This document shows, one piece after another, positions 7,980-15,847 of a stretch of DNA of 43,425 nucleotides. The position numbers and the translations under genes were made by a program. The DNA lies in NCBI GenBank assembly GCA_964544305.1, contig CAZJAZ010000021.1, forward strand, positions 1-43,425. Direction: 5' to 3'. How positions within the stretch are numbered: position 1 is the first letter of the stretch; every line of letters starts with the position of its first letter. The notes beneath the pieces are model-generated. The model did no database searches. It had not been told where the DNA came from and saw only the letters and a list, made by a program, of their open reading frames with translations. The stretch is from JAFDWI01 sp964544305. Its GTDB lineage: Bacteria; Actinomycetota; Acidimicrobiia; Acidimicrobiales; Iamiaceae.

Positions 7980-8882
7980 TCATGACAGGTCGTCTATGCC
8001 GGCGAACAGGTCATCTTCGGGAGTGCTCGTTGCAACATGCGAGCGTGCGAGTCGGTAATCCTCATGCGGATACACCTCCGCTGCCACATCGTCGGGTAGC
8101 CCGAACCAGAACGGTGACGCGGGATCAATTTGTGTGGCATGTGCCAGCAAAGCCGCCTTGCGCGCCGGATAGGTACCGTGCACATCCACAACGGTTGTTG
8201 GGCCGTCATCGTCAATAGCACGGTTGAGCCAACGATTGTCATACGGCGATGCAAGCCCAAGTTCAAGAAACTTTTCGTGAAAAGCCACAATCCGGTCGCG
8301 GGACCACATTGAGTAATAGAGCTTGCTCACCTGCCACGGGCTGCCAGATTCGGGATACCAATTTGGGTCACCGGTCCGTTCGAAGGCTGGGACGCTGATG
8401 TCGTGAACACGCAAATGATCCGGATGGGGATAATGCTTTTGATCGTCGCCATACGTGATGACGACGTGCGGGCGAAACGCCCGGATGATTTGCACAAGTT
8501 CACCGACCTCAACGTCGAGATCCCCGTTCGCAAATGCTTCTGGATGAGCGTTCGGTGGCGTGTCAGGCATACCCGAATCCCTGTAACCCAACAACACAAT
8601 CTGTTGGTAGCCGATCGCGCTGGCCGCTGCTTGCAGCTCGGCTTGCCGCACGGCGGGCAAATTCGCTTCAACTTCCGGGCGACGCATGGCGTCGTTGAGA
8701 ATCTCGCCAGCTTCACCACCGGTACACGTCACAAGCAACGCTTCACCACCAGCGTCGACCAATTTTCGAATCGTACCCGCACCTTTTGAGGACTCATCGT
8801 CGGGGTGAGCGTGGACCGTCAAAAGACGACGTTTGCCCGGCGTACCTGGGAGAACTCCACCACGATCAACGAACTGGCTCAT
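7980..8882 (-). CDS. mca: mycothiol S-conjugate amidase
   Basis: The 300-residue protein belongs to the GlcNAc-PI de-N-acetylase (LmbE-like) zinc family. The signature AHPDDE (His26, Asp28, Asp29, Glu30) and the second metal motif PHPDHLRVHD are present. GEAGEILN and the region NRWL after the metal site fit Mca better than MshB. Mca cleaves mycothiol conjugates of toxins to release mercapturic acids, so the organism probably makes mycothiol, an actinobacterial trait. The ATG at 8882 overlaps the stop of a doubtful upstream ORF as ATGA. The SCP2-like gene follows. MshB remains an alternative role. Confidence 0.85.
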   Translation of the reverse strand: MSQFVDRGGVLPGTPGKRRLLTVHAHPDDESSKGAGTIRKLVDAGGEALLVTCTGGEAGEILNDAMRRPEVEANLPAVRQAELQAAASAIGYQQIVLLGYRDSGMPDTPPNAHPEAFANGDLDVEVGELVQIIRAFRPHVVITYGDDQKHYPHPDHLRVHDISVPAFERTGDPNWYPESGSPWQVSKLYYSMWSRDRIVAFHEKFLELGLASPYDNRWLNRAIDDDGPTTVVDVHGTYPARKAALLAHATQIDPASPFWFGLPDDVAAEVYPHEDYRLARSHVATSTPEDDLFAGIDDLS

Positions 8883-9235
8883 GCACGCAATCTACTCGCT
8901 TCCATCTCAAGTGTCTGAGACGCGGACCACCCCGCTGCCAACCTTGACGATTGGGCAGCGGGGTGGTTAATAGGTGCGGCGATCGCCGAACCATCGTCTT
9001 CGTTGTGGACGAACCCGGTGACGCTGCCCAGCCCCAGCAACCCTGGCGTGCTCAAATCGTTTCGATCGAGCCGCCTCGGAATACTTCGAGTTGCGTTGAC
9101 AAGGGCAAGTCCATCCGTGGTTCGTATCTGATCGAGGACGACGACCAGCGCACCACATGTACTCAACGCGTTTGCAGTCGCGTCACTCAAGCGGAGGGGA
9201 ACGCTGCGTGGTCCGCCAACAGATTCCCACATCAC
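8879..9235 (-). CDS. doubtful small protein, remotely STAS-like
   Basis: An open frame of 118 residues from a GTG at 9235 (ATG at 9232). Part of it (LSTCGALVVVLDQI, then GLALVNATRSIPRRLDR) recalls the end of a STAS domain, as in anti-sigma factor antagonists. The helix that usually lies between these segments is missing, and the C-terminal third looks non-coding. Its stop overlaps the mca start as ATGA, which favours a real gene. No good ribosome site is visible. It could be a decayed STAS gene or only a chance open frame. If it is not real, 8883-9499 is a gene-free stretch in which I see nothing else. Confidence 0.35.
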   Translation of the reverse strand: MMWESVGGPRSVPLRLSDATANALSTCGALVVVLDQIRTTDGLALVNATRSIPRRLDRNDLSTPGLLGLGSVTGFVHNEDDGSAIAAPINHPAAQSSRLAAGWSASQTLEMEASRLRA

Positions 9236-9499
9236 AGCCGTGCAGCATTCTCATTGCAGAGGTGGAGGTGGATCGTGTTCGCATTTCGGCAGAACCTCCT
9301 CGAGTGTCGGTGTGAAACCGATTCGGTAGAAACATCGAACACCTTTTTGCGAGCCGCGTCAAGAGTTGATTTTCCAAACTCTTAGAAACGAAAAACACCA
9401 GATCGGCCATTCGGACTGCACAAGCATCGGCACGAAACTCGGTCCTGTGGCTCGGTACGATTGTGCCAAAGCTGTTCCAAGCTCCACGACTGAGCCCCC

Positions 9500-12400
9500 A
9501 TGATTCAAGACGCACAACTACAGAACCAACGTCGCTTTCCCGCCTGGATATTGTTGTGCGCCATTGGCGCGGTCTGTGCGCTTGCCACCGGCATTTCTTC
9601 CGTGCCCGCATTTCGCGTCGGGGTATTGCTTGGCGTCACGGTCACGTCGATTGGGGCGATGGCTCTTGGCGTTCGTCGGCACAAGCCTGAGCGTGCGGGA
9701 ATGTGGTTCATTCTTGCGAGCGGGTGTGCCATGCTCGCGGCTGCGACCACGGTGGGTTCACAGAAATGGAAGGCGAGTCCCGAAAGTGGAACCGAGACCT
9801 TCCTCGTGTTACAGGTCGTGGGATTCGTTTTGCTCGCGGCGGGTTTCGTAGGCGCTTCTCGAATCCGCAGCGCAATCAAAGATCTCGACAGCGTGCTCGA
9901 CGCGATGATCCTTGGGCTTGCATTTGGACTCTTCGCATGGCGCACGATGTTCAGCGGCGCAATTGATGAAACGCAACTTGGCACTACAAAAGTTCTTGTA
10001 GTCAGTGTGCTTCCCGCGATTGACATTCTGGTTGCCACCTTGCTTCTTCGTCGCGCGTTTGCCGCCGAGCGCACCTCACCTTCGTTCAAGCTTTTGTTCG
10101 TTGCCGCGGCGAGTGCAACCGGGGCACGAATCGTCTCAGGCATGTCGGTACTGAGTTCTGATGTCTTGAACAACCATGTGCCGTTCCAAATCGGCTACAT
10201 GACGTTGATCGCAGCAGCTTGTGTCCATCCGTCGATGGCATCGGTCACCCAACGCGATGCACCAATGTTGCACAAGTTTGGTGCAACTCGGATTGCGCTG
10301 CTCGCACTCGCGTTACTTGATCCTCCGCTCGTCATGCTGATGGACCTCGGACAACCCGACCAATCAAGTACTGCACTCTTGATCGGGGCAATCGGAATGT
10401 CACTTATCGTGATTGTCCGCCTAATCACGCTTGCTCGAGAGATGGAAAAGACCAGAGAACGCGAGCGAATTCGTGAGGCACGATTTGAGTCGTTGGTACG
10501 CAATTCAACCGATCTCATTGCGGTGCTTGACGACGAATTATTGGTTACCTACGTATCCCCTGCCGTTTATGATCTGCTCGGATTCGATGCCTCGGTGATT
10601 TTGGGCCAGAACGCGATGTTGGCTTTTCACCCCGACGATCTTGCCCATGCGACCGATGTTCTGACCAGACTTGCTCCCGGGCAAACCTCTGATTTGAACC
10701 TCATTCGGGTGCTCCATCGAACAGGATCTTGGCGTTGGGTTGAAGCGCGTGCCGTCAATTTGACTGCGGATCCAACCATTGAAGGCACCGTTATCAACTG
10801 TCGAGATGTGACCGAACGTGTTGCTGCTGAAGCGCTGCTACTTGCGACCAACAATCAACAAAATGCGGTGGCACGGCTGGGTCGTGATGCGCTTGTCGCG
10901 CCAGACATCCACACGCTGCTTACCAATGCTGCCACGCTGATTCAAACGACGCTTAACGTGCCAAGTTGCTCAGTCGCCCTCTTTGACGCGGGTGAGGTAG
11001 CCGAAAGCGTTGCAGTTGGCGCGGGCGAACTGACCGAACCAGAAACGATCACCATTGACGTTTGTCGCGCTGCTGTGCGCCCCGTGCAGTACCGCGTGGC
11101 CTGCGATCAGCCGGTATCAACGCTTGGTCTCAGTTTCGAGACGGTCGAGTTGGACACAACGAACAACGCGTCGCCCATTGATTTGATCGAAGATCACGAG
11201 CCGATTTGCACGGTCCTGATTGTGCGTGTCGTCGACCGTGAGCGCGTGATTGGGTCACTCGTGACTCGTGCAACGCCGGGCCGGCCTTTCACTCGCTCAG
11301 AAGCTGATTTTGTTGAGACGATGGCTGGAACTTTGGGCCTATCCATTGCGCGACGTCGTGCGGAAGCCGATGCAAACCACCAGGCCCTTCATGACACGCT
11401 CACGACGTTGCCCAATCGATCACTGTTCGTTGATCGTCTTTCCCAAGCCATCGCACGCCTTGATCGATCAGATCACCACATTGCGGTGTTGTTCTTAGAT
11501 ATCGATCATTTCAAAGTCATCAATGACAGCCTGGGACATTCGGCAGGTGATCTGATTTTGAGCGAAGTTGCACAGCGGCTCAACACAATCGTGCGACCGT
11601 CCGACACCGTTGCGCGATTCGGAGGGGACGAGTTCACCGTCTTGTTGGATCCACTCAATGGGAAAGCCGAAGCGGCCCACATTGCTGAGCGCATACGAGC
11701 AGAAGTTGCACGACCTATTCATGTCGGTCAAAGTGATCTTCAGCCAACCGTCAGCATTGGTGTGGCGATCACAAAGCACCCAGATGCCGAACCCGAGTCT
11801 CTTTTGCGTGATGCCGACGTCGCCATGTACCAAGCAAAAGAAGGCGGCCGTAATACCGTTGCGCTCTTTGACGACACCATGCGCGACAAAGTTATTCATC
11901 GCTTGCGCACCGAAATCGATCTGCCACATGCCATGGCTTCTGGTCAACTCACCATGTTCTACCAACCAATTTTCAATGTGCAAACGGGAAAAGTTGAAGG
12001 CCTAGAAGCGTTGGTGCGTTGGCAACACCCCACAATGGGACTCCTTACACCTGATCAGTTCATTCCCGTTGCCGAACAGTCAGGTTTGATAGGTGACCTT
12101 GATCTCTGGGTGATGCATCAGGTCATGGAGCATTGCGCCTCCTGGCACCAAAATCGTCACCAAGGTATTCCCTGGCATTCGTTCAATGTGTCGGCACGAA
12201 CGGTGGCCGGCCAAGATCTTCCGTTCTTGGTCGCGCAAGCACTTGCTGACACACAAGTACGACCCGAACACATCTGTTTAGAAATCACCGAGAGCGCCTT
12301 GATGATCGGCATTGAGCATGCAATCGACGTTCTTCATTCGGTACGCGCAAGTGGGGTACAACTTGCCGTCGATGACTTTGGTACGGGCTATTCATCGTTG

Positions 12401-12709
12401 ACGTATCTCAAACACCTGCCGGTAACAGAACTCAAGATCGACGCATCATTCATCAAAGGCCTGGCAACCGAAGGACCAGACCAGGCAATCCTCAAGACCA
12501 TTATTGAGTTGGCCGCAACGCTTGGAAGACGCTCCGTTGCTGAAGGGGTTGAGACCATTGAGCAACTCGACATTCTCAAGTCTCTCGGTTGTCCACTCGC
12601 CCAAGGATATTTGCTTGGATGTCCAACTCCTGCCGAGGATCTTGACGTTGCATTAATCGAACAGAAAGCTGCTCAGTACTTTTCGACAACGTCCGATAGT
12701 TGCGTATGA
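9500..12709 (+). CDS. membrane GGDEF-EAL cyclic-di-GMP protein with PAS and GAF-like domains
   Basis: A 1069-residue signalling protein. The first ~310 residues contain about eight hydrophobic segments, a membrane sensor of unknown ligand. A PAS domain follows (about 330-450, with DLIAVLDDELLVTYVSPAV), then a GAF-like region (about 455-625). The GGDEF domain has an intact signature at 708-712 and an RxxD inhibitory site (Arg699-Asp702) five residues before it, so diguanylate cyclase activity with product inhibition is expected. The EAL domain has EAL at 836-838, NVSA, EITESALM, DDFGTGYSSL and AEGVE, the residues expected for an active phosphodiesterase. Both activities may therefore be present and switched by the sensor. 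Its stop overlaps the next gene as ATGA. No strong ribosome site precedes ATG 9500. Confidence 0.95.
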   Translation: MIQDAQLQNQRRFPAWILLCAIGAVCALATGISSVPAFRVGVLLGVTVTSIGAMALGVRRHKPERAGMWFILASGCAMLAAATTVGSQKWKASPESGTETFLVLQVVGFVLLAAGFVGASRIRSAIKDLDSVLDAMILGLAFGLFAWRTMFSGAIDETQLGTTKVLVVSVLPAIDILVATLLLRRAFAAERTSPSFKLLFVAAASATGARIVSGMSVLSSDVLNNHVPFQIGYMTLIAAACVHPSMASVTQRDAPMLHKFGATRIALLALALLDPPLVMLMDLGQPDQSSTALLIGAIGMSLIVIVRLITLAREMEKTRERERIREARFESLVRNSTDLIAVLDDELLVTYVSPAVYDLLGFDASVILGQNAMLAFHPDDLAHATDVLTRLAPGQTSDLNLIRVLHRTGSWRWVEARAVNLTADPTIEGTVINCRDVTERVAAEALLLATNNQQNAVARLGRDALVAPDIHTLLTNAATLIQTTLNVPSCSVALFDAGEVAESVAVGAGELTEPETITIDVCRAAVRPVQYRVACDQPVSTLGLSFETVELDTTNNASPIDLIEDHEPICTVLIVRVVDRERVIGSLVTRATPGRPFTRSEADFVETMAGTLGLSIARRRAEADANHQALHDTLTTLPNRSLFVDRLSQAIARLDRSDHHIAVLFLDIDHFKVINDSLGHSAGDLILSEVAQRLNTIVRPSDTVARFGGDEFTVLLDPLNGKAEAAHIAERIRAEVARPIHVGQSDLQPTVSIGVAITKHPDAEPESLLRDADVAMYQAKEGGRNTVALFDDTMRDKVIHRLRTEIDLPHAMASGQLTMFYQPIFNVQTGKVEGLEALVRWQHPTMGLLTPDQFIPVAEQSGLIGDLDLWVMHQVMEHCASWHQNRHQGIPWHSFNVSARTVAGQDLPFLVAQALADTQVRPEHICLEITESALMIGIEHAIDVLHSVRASGVQLAVDDFGTGYSSLTYLKHLPVTELKIDASFIKGLATEGPDQAILKTIIELAATLGRRSVAEGVETIEQLDILKSLGCPLAQGYLLGCPTPAEDLDVALIEQKAAQYFSTTSDSCV

Positions 12710-13035
12710 TCGGCCGACGAACGTTTTGTGTGGCCATAGTCTTGTGCGCACTCGGAACCGGCTGCTCCGCCAAGGGAAGCAGCCACCTGAGTTGTTCGTC
12801 GACTGAGGTTTCTCCAAGTGAGCAGCCTGGCAAACCAACGCCGCGTGCCGCGCTCAACTGGTACCTCGGGCACGGCGAATCAGATCTTCCAACGTCAGGG
12901 TTCACCCTTGCAAGTCATGTCGGCAATCGCTATGTCTTTCGAAATGGGGACACCCAGCTTTCGGTTATCTCGTTACCGCATGACCGTGGGAAACCGCAGA
13001 ATTGGGTTGTGACGCTCATCTACGACTGTTCGTGA
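12706..13035 (+). CDS. small putative lipoprotein coupled to the GGDEF-EAL gene
   Basis: This 109-residue protein starts at ATG 12706, which overlaps the stop of the cyclic-di-GMP gene (ATGA), so translation is probably coupled. The N-terminus (RRTFCVAIVLCALGTGCSA) is a signal peptide with a lipobox-like cysteine, though GTGC is a weak lipobox. The mature part contains ALNWYLGHG and a beta-rich end (GNRYVFRNGDTQLSVISL). I do not recognise a family. Its tight link to the membrane c-di-GMP enzyme suggests a partner acting outside the cell membrane, such as a ligand or periplasmic-side modulator; that is inference. Confidence 0.75.
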   Translation: MIGRRTFCVAIVLCALGTGCSAKGSSHLSCSSTEVSPSEQPGKPTPRAALNWYLGHGESDLPTSGFTLASHVGNRYVFRNGDTQLSVISLPHDRGKPQNWVVTLIYDCS

Positions 13036-13046
13036 CGGACGCGTCG

Positions 13047-14165
13047 CTATTTCGAGTTGCGAAGAGACGCGCGGTGTTTTCGTAGCGCCTCTCGTTCTGT
13101 TACCCGTCGCTCTTTTTCGACCTCACGTAAGACGCGAGGATCACCACCAACTTCATCTAATGCGGCTTTTCGTGCAAACCAGCAACCGACGCCAAGTAAG
13201 AGGATGGGCAAGAAGTAGATGACGATCGAACCAGACACGTACGTGATGAATACCAGACACATCAGCGCGATATTCCAACTGCGGCGGCGATTCGAAGGCC
13301 GGGACGTCAGGATGAACAAGCCAAGTAGCAAAATCGGGGGCAGGAGCAAGTACAGACCCGGCCCAACGCCGTAATGCCAGATCGTAAACATTCGACCGGT
13401 TCGAACTTGTTTCCCTTTTGCATTGACCGCCACCTCGGGGAGGATGTGGACAAAGTTCACGACGACCGAAGCCAGAAGTAACGCCACAAAGCTGTACATC
13501 ACCCATTTCCCACCCGGGTCGTTTCCTCCAAATCGGTTCAACCATTGCGGCATCTGACGCCCGGTTGGCTGTGAAGGAACCACAGTTTGTCTTGGCTTCG
13601 CGCTCGTCGCGGCACGTGCTGACGTTTCCGATTTCGGCCCCTTGTTCCCCGTTGTGGGACGCGACGCCGCGCTTTGGTTTTTTGACGTTGCTACCGGTCG
13701 CGCTGTTCGAGAACTCGGCGTGGCGCTCGGGGCCAGGTGAGGGACTCCCGTTACAAGAGCGACGCCTCCGTGCGTTCGAGCGGGCGCTTGGAGTTGCGTC
13801 GTGGAAGCAAACTGTGCTCGATGTCGTGCGGAAAAGATGGGCGATGATCCTTTCCGACTTGCGCCCGTTGCGATACTGCGAGCTACTTCTAGTTGCTCGG
13901 CAACTTCGGTGTCTTCATCGTCATCAACACCAAAATCGTCGTCGTCAATGGCGTCGGCTTCGATTACTTCACGTGCCTTTTCTTTGATCGATGCGTCACG
14001 CCGCTTCTTTCGACTCGAACGGGTGTCGGGTTCGACAACCGCTTCACCGAAAAAGGCGCGTTCTTCTACCGGCGTATTTGCCGCTTCTGCACGAGCAATT
14101 CGCGCTTCACGCGCCGCACGATTCTGGGCCTGTCGTCGAGCCTTCGACGGATTCCGGTCAGCCAC
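13047..14165 (-). CDS. membrane protein with long charged, Ala/Pro/Ser-rich N-terminal region
   Basis: About 372 residues from a GTG at 14165; a TTG at 14174 is an alternative. The first ~60 residues are a basic/acidic helix (KARRQAQNRAAREARIARAE). An acidic patch (DDDDFGVDDDEDTE) and a long low-complexity linker rich in Ala, Ser, Thr and Pro follow. Residues about 225-340 hold roughly four transmembrane segments. The C-terminus is again charged and helical (EVEKERRVTEREALRKHRAS). No enzymatic motif is visible and I do not recognise the family. It ends 12 bases from the convergent lipoprotein gene, and msrA lies upstream on the same strand. Confidence 0.85.
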   Translation of the reverse strand: MADRNPSKARRQAQNRAAREARIARAEAANTPVEERAFFGEAVVEPDTRSSRKKRRDASIKEKAREVIEADAIDDDDFGVDDDEDTEVAEQLEVARSIATGASRKGSSPIFSARHRAQFASTTQLQAPARTHGGVALVTGVPHLAPSATPSSRTARPVATSKNQSAASRPTTGNKGPKSETSARAATSAKPRQTVVPSQPTGRQMPQWLNRFGGNDPGGKWVMYSFVALLLASVVVNFVHILPEVAVNAKGKQVRTGRMFTIWHYGVGPGLYLLLPPILLLGLFILTSRPSNRRRSWNIALMCLVFITYVSGSIVIYFLPILLLGVGCWFARKAALDEVGGDPRVLREVEKERRVTEREALRKHRASLRNSK

Positions 14166-14207
14166 AACATCCAAGCGTAGAGGGGACGATCAACGCGCAC
14201 TGAATCG

Positions 14208-14555
14208 TTACGAGCGAGGATATGCCAGCCCGGTACGTGCGTGACAACGATATCCGTGGGGGTTCTTGTAGAGATACTGCTGGTGGAGATCTTCTGCGAG
14301 GAAGAACGTGTCATTGAGCGGTTCGATTGTCGTGGTGATTGCGTCCCATCCCGCTGTGGCAAGCACGCTCGCAAAGATATTTCGACTTTCAACCGCTTGC
14401 GCGAGTTGCAGGTCGCTCGTCGTCAAGATAATTGACCGATACTGCGAGCCGACATCATTTCCTTGACGCATACCTTGGGTTGGGTCATGGGTTTCCCAAA
14501 ACACGGCCAACAACTCTTGATAGGCAACGACCTGTGGATCAAACACAATCAACGT
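14208..14555 (-). CDS. msrA: peptide methionine sulfoxide reductase MsrA, N-terminus lost in a gap
   Basis: The last ~115 residues of MsrA are present: VFWETHDPT, RQGNDVGSQYRS, FFLAEDLHQQYL and KNPHGYRCH are diagnostic. The enzyme reduces methionine-S-sulfoxide in proteins, using thioredoxin, as part of oxidative damage repair. The N-terminal ~50 residues, including the catalytic GCFWG motif, fall in the gap at 14556-14655. MsrA and the missing RNase HII end together need more than 100 bases, so the gap length is nominal. Transcription is probably with rnhB upstream. Confidence 0.93.
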   Translation of the reverse strand, partial: TLIVFDPQVVAYQELLAVFWETHDPTQGMRQGNDVGSQYRSIILTTSDLQLAQAVESRNIFASVLATAGWDAITTTIEPLNDTFFLAEDLHQQYLYKNPHGYRCHARTGLAYPRS

Positions 14556-14655
14556 NNNNNNNNNNNNNNNNNNNNNNNNNNNNNNNNNNNNNNNNNNNNN
14601 NNNNNNNNNNNNNNNNNNNNNNNNNNNNNNNNNNNNNNNNNNNNNNNNNNNNNNN
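14556..14655. other. assembly gap, 100 N
   Basis: A run of exactly 100 N between rnhB and msrA. The missing protein ends of the two flanking genes show that the true distance is longer than 100 bases. Confidence 0.99.
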
Positions 14656-15191
14656 CGGTGCATCGGCGCTGGATATCCCTTATTGGATGCGAAGTCGAAC
14701 TCGGGGAACTCCTCGCTGTACGTGCGCATCAGCCGGTCTCGAACGACTTTCGCAAGGATTGAAGCAGCCGCTATCGACACCGAACTTTGGTCCCCTTTCA
14801 CAATCAGGTTTGTCCGCTTGTCACCAATGAAATCCACTCGTCCGTCCAGCAGGATTTGATCGGGCTGTACACCAAGTTGCGCGAGCGCTCGCTGTGCGGC
14901 AAGCCGTTGCGCTGCTGTCATTCCAAGTACATCACACTCGTGGTGTGTGGCGTGCCCGACCGCCCAAGCCACACACCACTGGGTCAGCGGGGCGAAAAGA
15001 TTTTCGCGTGCTTTCTCGCTGAGCATCTTCGAGTCGCGGATTCCATCGAGTGGCACGTCACAAGGGACGACCGCTGCCCCAACACTGACCGGTCCCGCCC
15101 ATGCGCCACGGCCTACTTCATCAATTCCCACAACAAATTGATGACCCTGCGCCCACAGCTCTTGTTCAACGCGCAATGTCGGTGTGACCAC
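14656..15191 (-). CDS. rnhB: ribonuclease HII, C-terminus lost in a gap
   Basis: The visible ~178 residues are RNase HII. GIDEVGRGAWAGP carries the first catalytic Asp24 and Glu25. DSK follows, then ILLDGRVDF, the long motif SIAAASILAKVVRDRLM and NKGYPAPMH. The enzyme removes ribonucleotides misincorporated in DNA and RNA from RNA-DNA hybrids. The C-terminal part (usually ending with an HRxSF motif) lies in the gap. The GTG at 15191 is preferred over a TTG at 15200; both give the same core. msrA is downstream on the same strand. Confidence 0.93.
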
Positions 15192-15253
15192 GATTCCCAA
15201 CCGTATCGTCCGCTGAGCTCACAAATGACTGCCTATCATCCGATCTTTGAGAC

Positions 15254-15475
15254 ATGTCCAGTGACAACGACTCCCAACCGGGACTACTTGACATTGGCAC
15301 GCGTGTCGAGGTGCGCAATGATTTTGATGGAACCTGGTCAAGTGGCTTTAGCGTCGAACAAGTTGCCAACGGGACCTATCGATTGCGACGCCGTTCAGAC
15401 GATGAAGTCCTTCCAGGAACTTTTCCTGCGAGCAACGTTCGCCGCGAACGTCGCCGATCAACCTGGTGGGTCTAG
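15254..15475 (+). CDS. small conserved-looking protein with Tudor/SH3-like fold
   Basis: A 73-residue protein starting at ATG 15254. The core IGTRVEVRNDFDGTWSSGF, then VANGTYRLRRRSDDEVLPG, alternates short beta strands as in Tudor or Agenet-type barrels. It ends in a basic RRERRRSTWWV tail. From memory, compact proteins with this VEVR...DGxW...GF pattern occur in Acidimicrobiia; I cannot name a function. The small size and basic tail would fit a nucleic-acid or peptide-binding module. It is divergent from rnhB and convergent with the GYD gene. Confidence 0.75.
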   Translation: MSSDNDSQPGLLDIGTRVEVRNDFDGTWSSGFSVEQVANGTYRLRRRSDDEVLPGTFPASNVRRERRRSTWWV

Positions 15476-15496
15476 TGGGGTGTCGCCCAAATGGCG

Positions 15497-15787
15497 TTAG
15501 ATCCCAGATCCCATCGCTTCAATAAAGTCATCGACATCGATGATGGGCATGGTGAGCGTCTTGAGCGTTCCTCTGGCTGCAAGTGACGTTGCAACCCGAG
15601 CCATGACTTTTTCATCAGGCGCTTCAAGAATGTTCACAAAGTCCCATTGCCCGAGCACCGCGTACTGCGCCAAGACGGTCACACCCATGGCCTCAACATC
15701 GGCATTCACTTCTTTGAGTCGCGCGGGATTCTCGCGGATGCGAGCAGAGCCATCGGGTCCAAGCGTTGACAACATCACGAATTTCAC
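15497..15787 (-). CDS. GYD domain protein
   Basis: A 96-residue protein fitting the GYD family of small ferredoxin-like alpha-beta proteins: KFVMLSTLGPDGSARIRENP, then YAVLGQWDFVNILEAPDEK and the C-terminal strand TLTMPIIDVDDF. The family has no established function; its fold resembles dimeric alpha-beta barrels. It is divergently placed from the alpha-mannosidase across about 60 bases. No regulatory site stands out in that gap. Confidence 0.85.
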   Translation of the reverse strand: MKFVMLSTLGPDGSARIRENPARLKEVNADVEAMGVTVLAQYAVLGQWDFVNILEAPDEKVMARVATSLAARGTLKTLTMPIIDVDDFIEAMGSGI

Positions 15788-15847
15788 GCACCGATACTAC
15801 CTGCTTACGACCACGTCGAGTCGTGCAACGCCTACGCTGATGAACCT

